64,000 nucleotides of DNA, taken from the NCBI RefSeq assembly GCF_029717145.1, contig NZ_CP099222.1:2418001-2482000 (forward strand), given 5' to 3'. Both the position numbers and the translations under genes were made by a program. This document shows positions 47,366 to 57,437 of this stretch, piece after piece. The notes beneath the pieces were generated by a model, which had not been told where the DNA came from, searched no databases, and saw nothing but the letters and a program-made list of their open reading frames with translations. This DNA is from Citrobacter freundii. GTDB lineage: Bacteria > Pseudomonadota > Gammaproteobacteria > Enterobacterales > Enterobacteriaceae. Numbering within the stretch: the first letter of the stretch is position 1; the number at the start of each line of letters is the position of its first letter.

Positions 47366-47381
47366 TGTGAGTGAGTTCAAA
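47366..47381. promoter_or_regulatory. CRP-like site between the sugar operon and its AraC regulator
   Basis: tgtgagtgagttcaaa fits TGTGA-N6-TCACA with one mismatch. It lies in the divergent promoter space, about 134 bp upstream of the aldolase start. Confidence 0.5.
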
Positions 47382-47425
47382 AATTGTTCATGTAAAAGGC
47401 ATGCTGGCTGGGAAAAAGTGCCACC

Positions 47426-48364
47426 ATGGTGAGTACAACGGACGCATCAAAAACACAATGCCAAAGGCCAGCCATGCCCACGCAAAAACAACGGACCCGC
47501 ATAATTGCCAACTGGTATCGTGGCTCCGATGAGTTTTCACCCTTGATTAACTATCGAATTTTACGCGCCGGCCATATAGATACTGCCGCAGATTTCCGCG
47601 TTCATCGCCAGTCGGTCGTCGGCCATGAGTTGATCTTTTGCCTGCGCGGTGCGGGTTTTATTCGTATTGAGGATCGGTTATATCCAGTGAGTCAGGGGCA
47701 ACTGGCCTGGCTGCCAGTACGCTGGCCGCACGAACATTTCCCCGATAAAGGCGACCCATGGGAGATCCTCTGGCTGCGAATAGAGGGATCGAAATTGAAT
47801 AATATCATGCAGATAATGGATGTCCCTCAGCGCCCAGTATTCCAGTTTGCGGATCCAGAAAAAGTTGTTGAAATTTATCACCATATTTTTGCTCGTATGA
47901 ACAGCTACACCCTGGTGACCGACGCTTACTGCGATATGCTGTGCAGCCAGCTGATTTTTACCCTGCTGGAAAACCGGAGCCACGACGCCGCGCAGTCACA
48001 GGTGATCACCCATCGGGGGCTGGGCAAACTGCTGTACCAAATCCACAGTCATTACAACGATGAGTGGGATATCGAAAAGTTTATGCATTATTGTCAGGTG
48101 AGTAAGTCGCAGCTTTTTCGCTTGTTCCAGGCGACGTTTAATCAAAGCCCGCTCAAATGGCTGAAGAATTATCGTCTGTCCCAGGCACGACGCTTACTGG
48201 TGGAAACTCAGGAAAGTATCAGCCGAATTGCGGTTCAGGTGGGATACAACGATCCGCTGCATTTCTCACGGGATTTTCATCGTGCGGTAGGTCTGTCACC
48301 CAGTGCATTTCGCAAACAGGAACAGCTGGAGGGTGCCCACGCGTCCAGGCATGAGGTGGAATAA
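47426..48364 (+). CDS. AraC-family regulator of the sugar operon
   Basis: 312 residues: an N-terminal AraC-type arm and cupin (GHELIFCLRGAGFIRIEDRL, WLPVRWPHEHFP) that should bind the inducer sugar, and a C-terminal double HTH (about 205-300, WDIEKFMHYCQVSKSQLFRL, then ISRIAVQVGYNDPLHFSRDF). A shorter start at 47474 (MPTQKQRTR) is also possible. Divergence from the aldolase gene makes it the likely activator of that operon. Confidence 0.88.
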   Translation: MVSTTDASKTQCQRPAMPTQKQRTRIIANWYRGSDEFSPLINYRILRAGHIDTAADFRVHRQSVVGHELIFCLRGAGFIRIEDRLYPVSQGQLAWLPVRWPHEHFPDKGDPWEILWLRIEGSKLNNIMQIMDVPQRPVFQFADPEKVVEIYHHIFARMNSYTLVTDAYCDMLCSQLIFTLLENRSHDAAQSQVITHRGLGKLLYQIHSHYNDEWDIEKFMHYCQVSKSQLFRLFQATFNQSPLKWLKNYRLSQARRLLVETQESISRIAVQVGYNDPLHFSRDFHRAVGLSPSAFRKQEQLEGAHASRHEVE

Positions 48365-48472
48365 CGTATACCCCTTTTTATTTCTCGCGAATTCAAGACG
48401 TTGTGAATCGTTCCCCGTTTTCAATGTATTAATTATGTTATAGCTACCCTTTGCCACTGAGGGAGCAACGTA

Positions 48473-49399
48473 ATGGAAGCACTGAGCCGTGAAACATTAG
48501 AGAATATGATGGCGCAAGCCGTTGCCCACGCGACCACCTACCCGATATGGCCGCAGGGCGAAGCCCCCGGAGCAAAAAATAGCGATGCGGTATTTACGCC
48601 TGAACCCCGGCACACCGGAACGTCAGACTACGACCGCGCGGTAACCGGCATTCGCGCCCCTGAAATTACCGTCTACGCCCCCGCCAAACCGAACGGCGTG
48701 GGGATCCTGGTCACCCCTGGCGGTTCTTATCGTCGTGTTGTGATGGATAAAGAAGGCAGCGCACTGGCACCGTTCTTTACCGCGCGTGGCTATACCCTGT
48801 TTGTGATGACCTATCGCATGCCGGGAGACGGTCACGAGGAAGCATCAAACGCACCGCTGGCCGATGCCCAGCGCGCCATCCGCTACATTCGCGCCAACGC
48901 ACAGCAGTGGAAAATCGATCCGCTCCGTCTCGGCGTACTGGGGTTTTCCTCCGGGGGGCACGTCGCCGCCAGCCTGGGAACCCGCTTTGCAGAGTCGGTG
49001 TATGCGCCGATGGATAGCATTGATGAACAGCCCACTCGCCCTGCTTTCATGGCGCTGGTTTATCCGGTTATTAGCCTGCGGGAAGGTGTCGCCCATCCGG
49101 GCTCACGTCTTGAGCTGGTTGGCGCCGCGCCCGCAGAGCAAGACATTCACCACTACTCCCTGGAAGAAAGAGCGGATGACACCACGCCGCCCGCCTTCCT
49201 GCTGCATGCGATTGACGATCCGGCGGTCAAAGTCGAGAACAGCCTGGTCTTGTTTACTGCGCTGCGCAAGCTCGGCGTACCGGTTGAAATGCATCTGTTT
49301 GAACGGGGCAAGCACGGGTTCGGCATTCGCGATACGCAAGGACTGCCGCTGGCCATCTGGCCGGAGATGATGATGAACTGGATAGCCAGCAAGGTGTAA
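48473..49399 (+). CDS. Alpha/beta hydrolase, acetyl-esterase-like
   Basis: 308 residues. The oxyanion segment is LVTPGGSYRRV, the nucleophile serine lies in GFSSGGH, the acid in HAIDDPAVKVEN and the histidine in RGKHGFGIRD, so the triad is complete. This is the pattern of carbohydrate acetyl esterases (xylan esterase-like). There is no signal peptide, so it acts in the cytosol. The start follows GAGGGAGCAACGTA. It may deacetylate the sugar handled by the neighbouring operon, but it has its own promoter region. Confidence 0.82.
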   Translation: MEALSRETLENMMAQAVAHATTYPIWPQGEAPGAKNSDAVFTPEPRHTGTSDYDRAVTGIRAPEITVYAPAKPNGVGILVTPGGSYRRVVMDKEGSALAPFFTARGYTLFVMTYRMPGDGHEEASNAPLADAQRAIRYIRANAQQWKIDPLRLGVLGFSSGGHVAASLGTRFAESVYAPMDSIDEQPTRPAFMALVYPVISLREGVAHPGSRLELVGAAPAEQDIHHYSLEERADDTTPPAFLLHAIDDPAVKVENSLVLFTALRKLGVPVEMHLFERGKHGFGIRDTQGLPLAIWPEMMMNWIASKV

Positions 49400-49404
49400 T
49401 GATT

Positions 49405-49435
49405 ATGCCGGGTAGGTCGCTAAACCAACCCGGCA
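49405..49435. terminator. Hairpin between the esterase gene and aldA
   Basis: gccgggt and acccggc form a 7-bp stem in the 42-bp space between convergent genes. A T-run is poor, so it may be a weak terminator. Confidence 0.45.
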
Positions 49436-49441
49436 AAAATA

Positions 49442-50881
49442 TCAGGATTGCAGATAAACCACTTGCGTTTGCAGGTACTCGTTCAGACCGTGCTTGCCAT
49501 CTGCCCCGCCGATACCGGACTTGCGCCAGCCTGCGTGGAAGCCCTGCATCGCTTCGAAGTTTTCACGGTTGATATAGGTTTCGCCGAATTTCAGCCCTTT
49601 AATCGCCTTCATCGCCGTGTTCAGGTTTTGCGTGTAAATCGATGAGGTCAGACCGTAGTCGCTGTCGTTAGCCATCGCAATCGCCTCATCCAGGGCGTCA
49701 AATGACACCACTGGCAGCACCGGGCCAAAGGTTTCTTCGTGCATAATCGCCATCTCCTGGCGCACATCCAGCAATAACGTTGGCGGGTAGTAATATCCTT
49801 TCCCCTCAACCGCTTTGCCCCCCAGCACCACGCGGGCCCCTTCCTGCACCGCACGCGCAACTTTCTGCTCCACACGCTCCCGCGCCGCGGCGTTAATCAA
49901 CGGCCCCATCGCAATGTCCTTACGTTCCGCAGGATTGCCAAACTGCACCGCTTTCATCGCCTCGCCCAGGCGATTAACAAACTGATCGTAAATCCCCTTC
50001 TGGACGTACACGCGCTCGGCGCAGTTACACACCTGCCCGGTATTAATCACGCGGGAATCGACAATCGCCTTCACGGCCAGCTCGAGGTCCGCATCATCCA
50101 TCACGATAGCCGGGGCTTTACCGCCCAACTCCAGGCACACTTTGGTGATATTTTTCGCCGCCGCTGTCATAATTTTCTCACCGGCCACTACGCTGCCGGT
50201 CATGCTGACCATCGCCACTTTCGGATTCCCGGCCAACTCCTGACCCACCGTTTCTCCCCGTCCGAGCACCAGGTTAAACACCCCGCGCGGCAGGCCGATG
50301 TCATCGACAATTTTGGCAAAAGCGATAGCGTTGTTCGGCGTAAACTCGCTTGGCTTAATGACAATGGTATTCCCGGTCAGCAAGGCGGGAGCCAGCTTAC
50401 GGGCGATCAAGAAAAACGGGAAGTTCCACGGCAGAATGCCCGTGGTTACGCCAAGGGCGCGTTTAAACAGCAGGATGTTCTCGCCCGGACGATCGCTTTG
50501 CAGGATCTCACCTTCATAGCGGCGAGCCCACTCCGCCATGTAATCGATATAGTCGGCGGTAAACGCGACTTCAACATCCGCCAGTTGCTGGATTTTGCCG
50601 CCTTCCGCCACGATAAGCGCGCTAATTTCACCGGCACGCTCACGGATCCCGGCGGAAATCTTGCGTAGCCAGCTGGCGCGTTCAATGGCGGGCAGCGCCT
50701 CCCACTCAGGCTGGGCGCGATGCGCTGCGTCAATCGCTTTGCGCGCATCCTCAGCACGGCCATCAGGAATACGGGAAATGACCTCTTCCGTCGCCGGATT
50801 GACGACATCAATCCAGGCGTCATCGTGCCAGGTCACAAACTGCCCATCGATATACATAGGATGTTGTACGGGTACTGACAT
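49442..50881 (-). CDS. aldA: AldA, aldehyde dehydrogenase A (lactaldehyde/glycolaldehyde dehydrogenase)
   Basis: 479 residues, nearly colinear with E. coli AldA. The catalytic Cys is in NTGQVCNCAER, the general-base Glu in CLELGGKAP, and the NAD site around SMTGSVVAGEK. The start at 50881 (MSVPVQHPMYIDGQF) matches E. coli; an in-frame ATG 33 bp upstream is not used by the family. It oxidises short 2-hydroxyaldehydes such as L-lactaldehyde and glycolaldehyde. Such aldehydes are possible products of the aldolase in the sugar operon next door. Confidence 0.96.
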   Translation of the reverse strand: MSVPVQHPMYIDGQFVTWHDDAWIDVVNPATEEVISRIPDGRAEDARKAIDAAHRAQPEWEALPAIERASWLRKISAGIRERAGEISALIVAEGGKIQQLADVEVAFTADYIDYMAEWARRYEGEILQSDRPGENILLFKRALGVTTGILPWNFPFFLIARKLAPALLTGNTIVIKPSEFTPNNAIAFAKIVDDIGLPRGVFNLVLGRGETVGQELAGNPKVAMVSMTGSVVAGEKIMTAAAKNITKVCLELGGKAPAIVMDDADLELAVKAIVDSRVINTGQVCNCAERVYVQKGIYDQFVNRLGEAMKAVQFGNPAERKDIAMGPLINAAARERVEQKVARAVQEGARVVLGGKAVEGKGYYYPPTLLLDVRQEMAIMHEETFGPVLPVVSFDALDEAIAMANDSDYGLTSSIYTQNLNTAMKAIKGLKFGETYINRENFEAMQGFHAGWRKSGIGGADGKHGLNEYLQTQVVYLQS

Positions 50882-51080
50882 GCGTTGCTCCTGTGATTGA
50901 TTTGTTTTTAACAAGTAAAACTATTGTTAATTAATATCAATCATGCATAACACATTGCCACTGCGATGGTGGTTCTGTGAGCCGCTTCATAAAAGCGTCA
51001 AGCAACGCCGTGGTGACGAGAAAAAACCGGCGGGATGAATGCCCGTTTGCACAAAAAAAGCGACAAACGGGCAGCAGAGA

Positions 51081-51878
51081 TTACAGAGAGCGGCTGTTCA
51101 GGAAGTCAATCAGCGCGGCATCGCGTTGCAGATGTAACCCTGCTTGTTCGACGGTCGGCGGAATATCCACATGCGTAATAAAATCGCGACCACGGGGTCC
51201 ATAGCCAGTTTCATCATCACGCAGACGCGGAAGCTCACCGGTAATAAGAGACAGGTAGCGGTCCACCGACCACAGACCTTCAGCGGTTGGTGCGAAATCC
51301 ACGCCGTCGCCCTGTAGCGTTAACGCAGGGACAAAACCAGGGAAGCTGAGCCAGCGCGGCGCCTGCGGATCGTCACGCGTGACGCGCTCAAAAGTCGCCA
51401 TGGTGCGGCGCTGCATGGTGGGGTCCTGCACCACAATCACGGTTTCCATGGTCTGGGTTGCCTGACGCAGTAACGCACAGCTAAAGCGGGCATTCTCCCC
51501 ACAGTTGGTGGATTGGTCCTCCACCCAAATCGTCTCACCGGGAATGTTCCAGAACTGGTGCGCGATATCGGCAAGGATCGCCGCTTCTGCGCGTCCGGCG
51601 GTACGCAGGGTGTTATAGCGTGGGTGCTGCGCGATGGCGGCGTACAGAAAGGTCGTGGAATGACCGATACCGCCACTAATCAGCAACGGAACCTGTTGTT
51701 CTTTCGCAATCCGACACGCCGCGTCGATGGTCGGGATCACCGCATTCCCGGCCAGAATCACGCAATCAGCCTGAACCGTGATATTTTCGGCGAAATCATT
51801 CTGCGCCAGCCATTGCCCCACGGTGTTAATCGCCGTAAGGGTGCTGGCGGAGAGTGGCGGAAACTGTCTCATGTTCAT
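51081..51878 (-). CDS. ydcF: YdcF, DUF218 SAM-binding protein
   Basis: 265 residues matching E. coli YdcF at the same length. The DUF218 hallmarks are [20 protein letters not shown] near residue 40, [14 protein letters not shown] and [14 protein letters not shown]. The E. coli protein binds S-adenosylmethionine; its reaction is unknown. It is a single gene between aldA and hrpA, upstream of which lies a REP element. Confidence 0.92.
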   Translation of the reverse strand: MNMRQFPPLSASTLTAINTVGQWLAQNDFAENITVQADCVILAGNAVIPTIDAACRIAKEQQVPLLISGGIGHSTTFLYAAIAQHPRYNTLRTAGRAEAAILADIAHQFWNIPGETIWVEDQSTNCGENARFSCALLRQATQTMETVIVVQDPTMQRRTMATFERVTRDDPQAPRWLSFPGFVPALTLQGDGVDFAPTAEGLWSVDRYLSLITGELPRLRDDETGYGPRGRDFITHVDIPPTVEQAGLHLQRDAALIDFLNSRSL

Positions 51879-51954
51879 GACTCCTGGTGTTTATTCTTTA
51901 CCGGGTTCAGTAAGCCTGATAAGTGCAGCACCATCAGGCACTGCACCGTATATC

Positions 51955-51987
51955 GCCGGATGGCGGCGTCGCCTTATCCGGCCTACA
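51955..51987. repeat. REP element between hrpA and ydcF
   Basis: gccggatggcggcgtcgcct followed by tatccggcctac is a canonical enterobacterial REP palindrome. A second, partial unit (cctgataagtgcagcaccat, caggcactgc) sits at 51915-51944, so the pair looks like a small BIME. Confidence 0.85.
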
Positions 51988-52000
51988 GCCCCACCACGCG

Positions 52001-55000
52001 TTAACCCGTAATCTGATCCATCGCCTGCAGGATACGCTTATCCGAAATCGGATACGGCGTACCAAGCTGCTGGGCAAAGTAGCTGACGCGCAGTTCTTCT
52101 ATCATCCAGCGGATCTCTTTGACATCGTCATCTTCGCGACGCGCGGGCGGCAGTTTATTGAACCACTGCTGCCAGGCCTGCTGCACGCTGTCCACTTTCA
52201 GCATCTGCGCACGATCGCGGTGCGGATCGATGGCCAGTTTCTCCAGACGTTTCTCGATAGCCTGCAAATAACGCAGCGTATCGCCCAAGCGTTTGAAGCC
52301 GTTGCCGGTGACGAATCCACGGTAGACCAGTCCGCCCATTTGCGCTTTGATATCCGAAAGCCCCAGCGCCATGGTCATGTCCACGCGGCCTTTCAGACGT
52401 TTGTTAATATTGAACACCGCCGTCAGGATCTGTTCGACCTGTTTGGCAATCTCCACCACGGTGTCGTTCAGTTCGGCGCGCACTTTTTCGTGCAGCGCCG
52501 CAAAGCCCTCTTCTGTCCACACCGGGCCGCCGTTGGCGTCGATTAATCGATCCACACCACAGGAGATACAGTCATCAATCAAATCCAGCACTTTGCCGTA
52601 CGGGTTAAAGTACAACCCCAGCTTGGCTTTATTCGGCAACTTCTCGTGCAGATACTTGATGGGCGACGGAATATTCAGCAGTAGCAGACGGCGTAACCCG
52701 CTCCACATAGCCTGCTGTTGTTCCAGCGGATTATCAAACAATTTGATAGCCACGCTGTCGCGTTCATCCACCAGCGCGGGCCACGCTTTGACTTTATAGT
52801 TACCGCGTTTTTGCTCGTAGCTTTCCGGCAACTGGCCGAAGCTCCAGATGTGCAGCCCGCTCTGTTCGATGCCGTCATCCGCCACCGCCGACAGCGTTTC
52901 CTGCACTTTGCCTTTCAGCGTGTCTTTCAACGCCTGCAGCGAACGACCTTCCTGCAGCTTCTTGTTTTTATCATCCACCACCCTGAAGGTGATTTTCAGG
53001 TGATCGGGCACCTGATCCCAGTGCCAGTCGTCGCGGTCAACGGTAACGCCAGTCATCCGGCGCAGTTCGCGCTCCAGCGAGTCCAGCAACGGCAGTTCCA
53101 GCGGCGTTACGCGGCCTAAAAACGCTTCCGCATAGTTTGGCGCTGGCACAAAGTTGCGTCGCACCGGCTTCGGCAGCGATTTAATCAAGGCGATCACCAG
53201 TTCACGACGCAGCCCCGGAATTTGCCATTCAAACCCGGACTCTTCGACCTGGTTTAACAGCGGCAGCGGAATATGTACGGTGACACCGTCGGCGTCAGCG
53301 CCGGGTTCAAACTGATAGCTCAGTCGTAGCTTGAGATTGCCCTGATGCCAGAAGTTTGGGTAATCCAGCTTGCTGATTTTTTCCGCGCCTTCTTTGATGA
53401 GCATGCTCTTTTCAAAGTTGAGCAGGTCCGGCGTTTCACGGCTGACCTTTTTCCACCAGCTATCAAAATGGCGGGCAGAAACCACATCATGGCTAATGCG
53501 CTGGTCGTAAAATTCAAACAGCGTTTCATCATCGACCAGGATATCGCGGCGGCGTGATTTGTGTTCTAACTCTTCCACTTCCGCCCGCAGCTTCAGGTTG
53601 TCGCGGAAAAACGCATGCCGGGTCTGCCAGTCGCCTTCCACCAGCGCGTGACGGATAAACAGTTCGCGTGACAGCGCAGGGTCTATCAGGCTGTAGTTGA
53701 CCTTACGCGCCGCGACAATCGGCAGCCCGTAGACGGTGACTTTTTCTGTCGCCATCACCGCACCCTGCGCGCGCTCCCAGTGCGGTTCACTGTACGAGCG
53801 TTTGATCAAATGCTGGGCAACCGACTCCACCCACTCAGGGTCAATACGCGCGGCAATACGTCCCCACAGTCGGCTGGTTTCCACCAGTTCTGCCACCATC
53901 GTCCACTTCGGCGGTTTTTTGAACAAACCGGAGCCGGGGAAGATCGAAAAACGAGCGTTACGCGCGCCGGTAAATTCCTGCTTATCGGCATCTTTCATCC
54001 CGATATGCGACAGTAAACCGGTCAGCAGCGCGACGTGGATCTCCCGATACTCAGCAGGCTCGCTGTTAACCGGGATCCCTAACTCTTTCACCACCTGACG
54101 TAGCTGGGTGTAAACATCCTGCCATTCACGCACGCGCAGATAGTTGAGGAAATCGAGCTTACACTGGCGGCGGAACTGATTCGACGACAGCGCTTTTTGC
54201 TGCTCGCCAAGGTAGTTCCACAAGTTCACAAAGGCGAGGAAGTCGGACTCTTTGTCGTGGAATCGACGGTGTTTTTCGTCAGACGCCTGCTGTTTGTCCA
54301 TCGGACGCTCACGCGGATCCTGAATGGACAGCGCCGAGGTAATAATCATCGCCTCACGCACGCAGCCATGCTTCTGCGCTTCCAGCACCATCCGAGCCAG
54401 ACGCGGGTCCACCGGCAACTGGCTAAGCTGGCGGCCTAACGGCGTGAGTTTATATGCGGTTTGCTGTTCATCAGTGGTGATTGCGCCCAGCTCTTCCAGC
54501 AGGCGCACACCGTCCTGAATATTGCGTTTATCCGGCGCTTCCACGAACGGGAACGCGGCGATATCGCCCAGCCCCAGCGCAGTCATTTGCAAAATGACGG
54601 AGGCCAGGTTGGTACGCAAAATTTCCGGATCGGTAAATTCCGGGCGCGACAGGAAGTCGTCTTCGGAATACAGACGAATACAGATCCCTTCCGATACGCG
54701 TCCGCAGCGGCCTTTACGCTGGTTGGCGGAGGCCTGCGATACCGGTTCAATGGGCAAGCGCTGAACTTTGGTGCGGAAGCTATAGCGGCTGATACGCGCG
54801 GTACCCGGGTCAATGACGTATTTGATCCCCGGCACGGTCAGTGAGGTTTCCGCCACGTTGGTCGCCAGCACAATACGGCGTCCGCTGTGCGACTGGAACA
54901 CGCGGTTCTGCTCGCTGTTGGAGAGTCGCGCATACAACGGCAACACTTCGGTGTGGCGTAAATCCAGCTTATTCAGCGCATCGGCGGTGTCGCGGATCTC

Positions 55001-55903
55001 ACGCTCGCCACTCATGAAGATCAGAATATCGCCCTGGCTTTCACGTCCCAGTTCATCCACCGCGTCAAAAATAGCCTGCAGCTGATCGCGCTCGGTGTCG
55101 TCCGCATCTTCAACAATCGGACGGTAGCGCACTTCCACCGGGTACGTTCGACCGGAGACTTCGATAATTGGCGCGTTATTGAAATGCTTTGAAAAACGCT
55201 CAGGGTCGATGGTCGCCGAGGTGATAATGACTTTCAGATCCGGGCGACGCGGCAGCAGCTCTTTCAGATAGCCGAGCAGAAAATCGATGTTCAGGCTGCG
55301 CTCGTGGGCTTCATCGATGATGATGGTGTCGTACTGCATCAGCATGCGATCCTGCTGGATCTCCGCCAGCAGGATACCGTCCGTCATCAGCTTAACCATG
55401 GTGTTATCACTAACATGGTCGCTGAAACGCACTTTATACCCGATGCAGCCGCCCGGCTCAGTTTGCAGCTCTTCGGCGATACGGTTAGCTACGGTACGCG
55501 CCGCCAGTCGACGCGGCTGGGTATGGCCGATAAGCCCCTTCACCCCACGCCCCAGCTCCATACAGATTTTCGGTAACTGGGTGGTTTTACCGGAGCCGGT
55601 TTCCCCGGCAACAATCACCACCTGATGGTCGCGAACCGCGTCCAGGATGTCTTGTTTTTTCTGGCTAACAGGCAAGTTTTCCGGGTAGGTAATGTCCGGT
55701 CGTGCCGCTTCACGCAGCACAACTTTACCGGCAGCCTGTTCAATCTCTTTTGCCATCTCCTGGTAAATGGCCTGTTGTGCATCAGGATTTTTAACCTTCT
55801 TCACGCCGTGCAGGCGGCGGGAGAAACGCTGTTTGTCGCGCAGCATCAGTGATTCCAGCTGCTGCTGTAGCATGTTGAAGGTTATTTTTTGTTGTTCTGT
55901 CAT
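52001..55903 (-). CDS. hrpA: HrpA, DEAH-box ATP-dependent RNA helicase
   Basis: 1300 residues, same length as E. coli HrpA. Walker A is GETGSGKTTQLP near residue 98; the DEAH box is in DTIIIDEAHERSLN; motif III SAT follows in VIITSATIDPERF; the second RecA domain has VATNVAETSLTVPGIKYVID and QRKGRCGRVSEG. A long C-terminal half carries OB-fold and DUF3418-type parts. E. coli HrpA rescues stalled ribosomes by splitting them. No interruption was seen. It is read toward ydcF and starts divergently from azoR. Confidence 0.96.
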   Translation of the reverse strand: MTEQQKITFNMLQQQLESLMLRDKQRFSRRLHGVKKVKNPDAQQAIYQEMAKEIEQAAGKVVLREAARPDITYPENLPVSQKKQDILDAVRDHQVVIVAGETGSGKTTQLPKICMELGRGVKGLIGHTQPRRLAARTVANRIAEELQTEPGGCIGYKVRFSDHVSDNTMVKLMTDGILLAEIQQDRMLMQYDTIIIDEAHERSLNIDFLLGYLKELLPRRPDLKVIITSATIDPERFSKHFNNAPIIEVSGRTYPVEVRYRPIVEDADDTERDQLQAIFDAVDELGRESQGDILIFMSGEREIRDTADALNKLDLRHTEVLPLYARLSNSEQNRVFQSHSGRRIVLATNVAETSLTVPGIKYVIDPGTARISRYSFRTKVQRLPIEPVSQASANQRKGRCGRVSEGICIRLYSEDDFLSRPEFTDPEILRTNLASVILQMTALGLGDIAAFPFVEAPDKRNIQDGVRLLEELGAITTDEQQTAYKLTPLGRQLSQLPVDPRLARMVLEAQKHGCVREAMIITSALSIQDPRERPMDKQQASDEKHRRFHDKESDFLAFVNLWNYLGEQQKALSSNQFRRQCKLDFLNYLRVREWQDVYTQLRQVVKELGIPVNSEPAEYREIHVALLTGLLSHIGMKDADKQEFTGARNARFSIFPGSGLFKKPPKWTMVAELVETSRLWGRIAARIDPEWVESVAQHLIKRSYSEPHWERAQGAVMATEKVTVYGLPIVAARKVNYSLIDPALSRELFIRHALVEGDWQTRHAFFRDNLKLRAEVEELEHKSRRRDILVDDETLFEFYDQRISHDVVSARHFDSWWKKVSRETPDLLNFEKSMLIKEGAEKISKLDYPNFWHQGNLKLRLSYQFEPGADADGVTVHIPLPLLNQVEESGFEWQIPGLRRELVIALIKSLPKPVRRNFVPAPNYAEAFLGRVTPLELPLLDSLERELRRMTGVTVDRDDWHWDQVPDHLKITFRVVDDKNKKLQEGRSLQALKDTLKGKVQETLSAVADDGIEQSGLHIWSFGQLPESYEQKRGNYKVKAWPALVDERDSVAIKLFDNPLEQQQAMWSGLRRLLLLNIPSPIKYLHEKLPNKAKLGLYFNPYGKVLDLIDDCISCGVDRLIDANGGPVWTEEGFAALHEKVRAELNDTVVEIAKQVEQILTAVFNINKRLKGRVDMTMALGLSDIKAQMGGLVYRGFVTGNGFKRLGDTLRYLQAIEKRLEKLAIDPHRDRAQMLKVDSVQQAWQQWFNKLPPARREDDDVKEIRWMIEELRVSYFAQQLGTPYPISDKRILQAMDQITG

Positions 55904-56092
55904 AGCGTTAGAGGGCAGTGCTCTGCCGGGTTAAATCTCTTTAAGATGATAGGTATAGAGTACCACATCGGCGCTTTTCATGTGTTGTTCAATAATTTCG
56001 AACATAGGATTCGATATATTGCGCTATCACTGCGGCAGGATTGTGAATAAAGTGTCAACAAGCAACGGGGCACATCCCCTTCAAACACATAA

Positions 56093-56710
<618 letters not shown>

Positions 56711-56715
56711 TAATT

Positions 56716-56747
56716 CACCCTCTCACCATCCGGTGGGAGGGTTTTTA
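56716..56747 (+). terminator. Terminator of azoR
   Basis: accctctcacc pairs with ggtgggagggt (one G-U type mismatch) and is followed by T5. Confidence 0.85.
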
Positions 56748-56760
56748 ACCCACGCCAATT

Positions 56761-56952
56761 TTACTTCTTTTCCCGCATCCGCATCTGCTTGCCGTGAATA
56801 CGATTGATATCACGCCAGATTATCGAATACTCCCGGCATTTCGCCAGATTCTCTTCCCAGCAATGGCACAAAAATTGTTCAGGCTCCGCAACATCCCGGC
56901 TTAACAGTTTGAATAGCCAACGATTCCAGACATACCACTTGAGAAGCCACAT
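56761..56952 (-). CDS. Small hypothetical protein
   Basis: 63 residues from the ATG at 56952 (MWLLKWYVWNRWLFKLLSRD), which follows a CTGGAGTGAAAAC site. The N-terminus is rich in Trp and hydrophobic and the C-terminus is basic (INRIHGKQMRMREKK), with two cysteines between. There is no family match I can name. A longer frame begins at 57000. It lies after the ynb operon in the same direction. Confidence 0.5.
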   Translation of the reverse strand: MWLLKWYVWNRWLFKLLSRDVAEPEQFLCHCWEENLAKCREYSIIWRDINRIHGKQMRMREKK

Positions 56953-57035
56953 GTTTTCACTCCAGGAGACGCAGGAGAGGGAATATATCAGCATCAACAC
57001 CGTCTAGTGTGGCAACTATTGCGCTGGCGAAAACG

Positions 57036-57437
57036 CTACACCAGCATCATCAACCAGGCCGCCCACAGCGCAGCAACCCAATAAAGCGTACGCCGAAACT
57101 GCGCCAATGCCCCCGCCTGGCGCTCGGTCAGGCTCAGCGTCCTCAGCTTGTCGCGCTGCCAGATGGCAAAGAGTGCCTCTCCGGCCTGCACGTTGTTTTG
57201 CACATTGAGCAGCGAAAAGTAGCGGGCATCAAGCCACAGGCGCCAGCAGCCAAACCAGACAATGGCGCACAACAGCGCGATAACCGCACGTAGCCCCCCC
57301 GACGGTGCGACCACGATCGCCCACACCATGGGTGGGACGCTAAAAAGCAGGATGAAACGCCAGCTTTCCAGCGTGTGTCGTAGCAAATCGCGGTGCAGCG
57401 CTTCATTATTCGTTACACCGTCACTTTCTGTTGCCAT
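57036..57437 (-). CDS. Small inner-membrane protein, last gene of the ynb operon
   Basis: 133 residues with about three hydrophobic helices ([55 protein letters not shown]) and a polar cytosolic loop. The gene overlaps the end of ynbD by 25 bp, so it is coupled to it. No named family was recognised. Linkage suggests a part in the membrane-lipid work of the operon. Confidence 0.7.
   Translation of the reverse strand: MATESDGVTNNEALHRDLLRHTLESWRFILLFSVPPMVWAIVVAPSGGLRAVIALLCAIVWFGCWRLWLDARYFSLLNVQNNVQAGEALFAIWQRDKLRTLSLTERQAGALAQFRRTLYWVAALWAAWLMMLV

Noticed and set aside
51923..52546. 207-codon + strand frame across the REP element and the end of hrpA
   Set aside because: Antisense to hrpA, starts in a REP palindrome, no family match.
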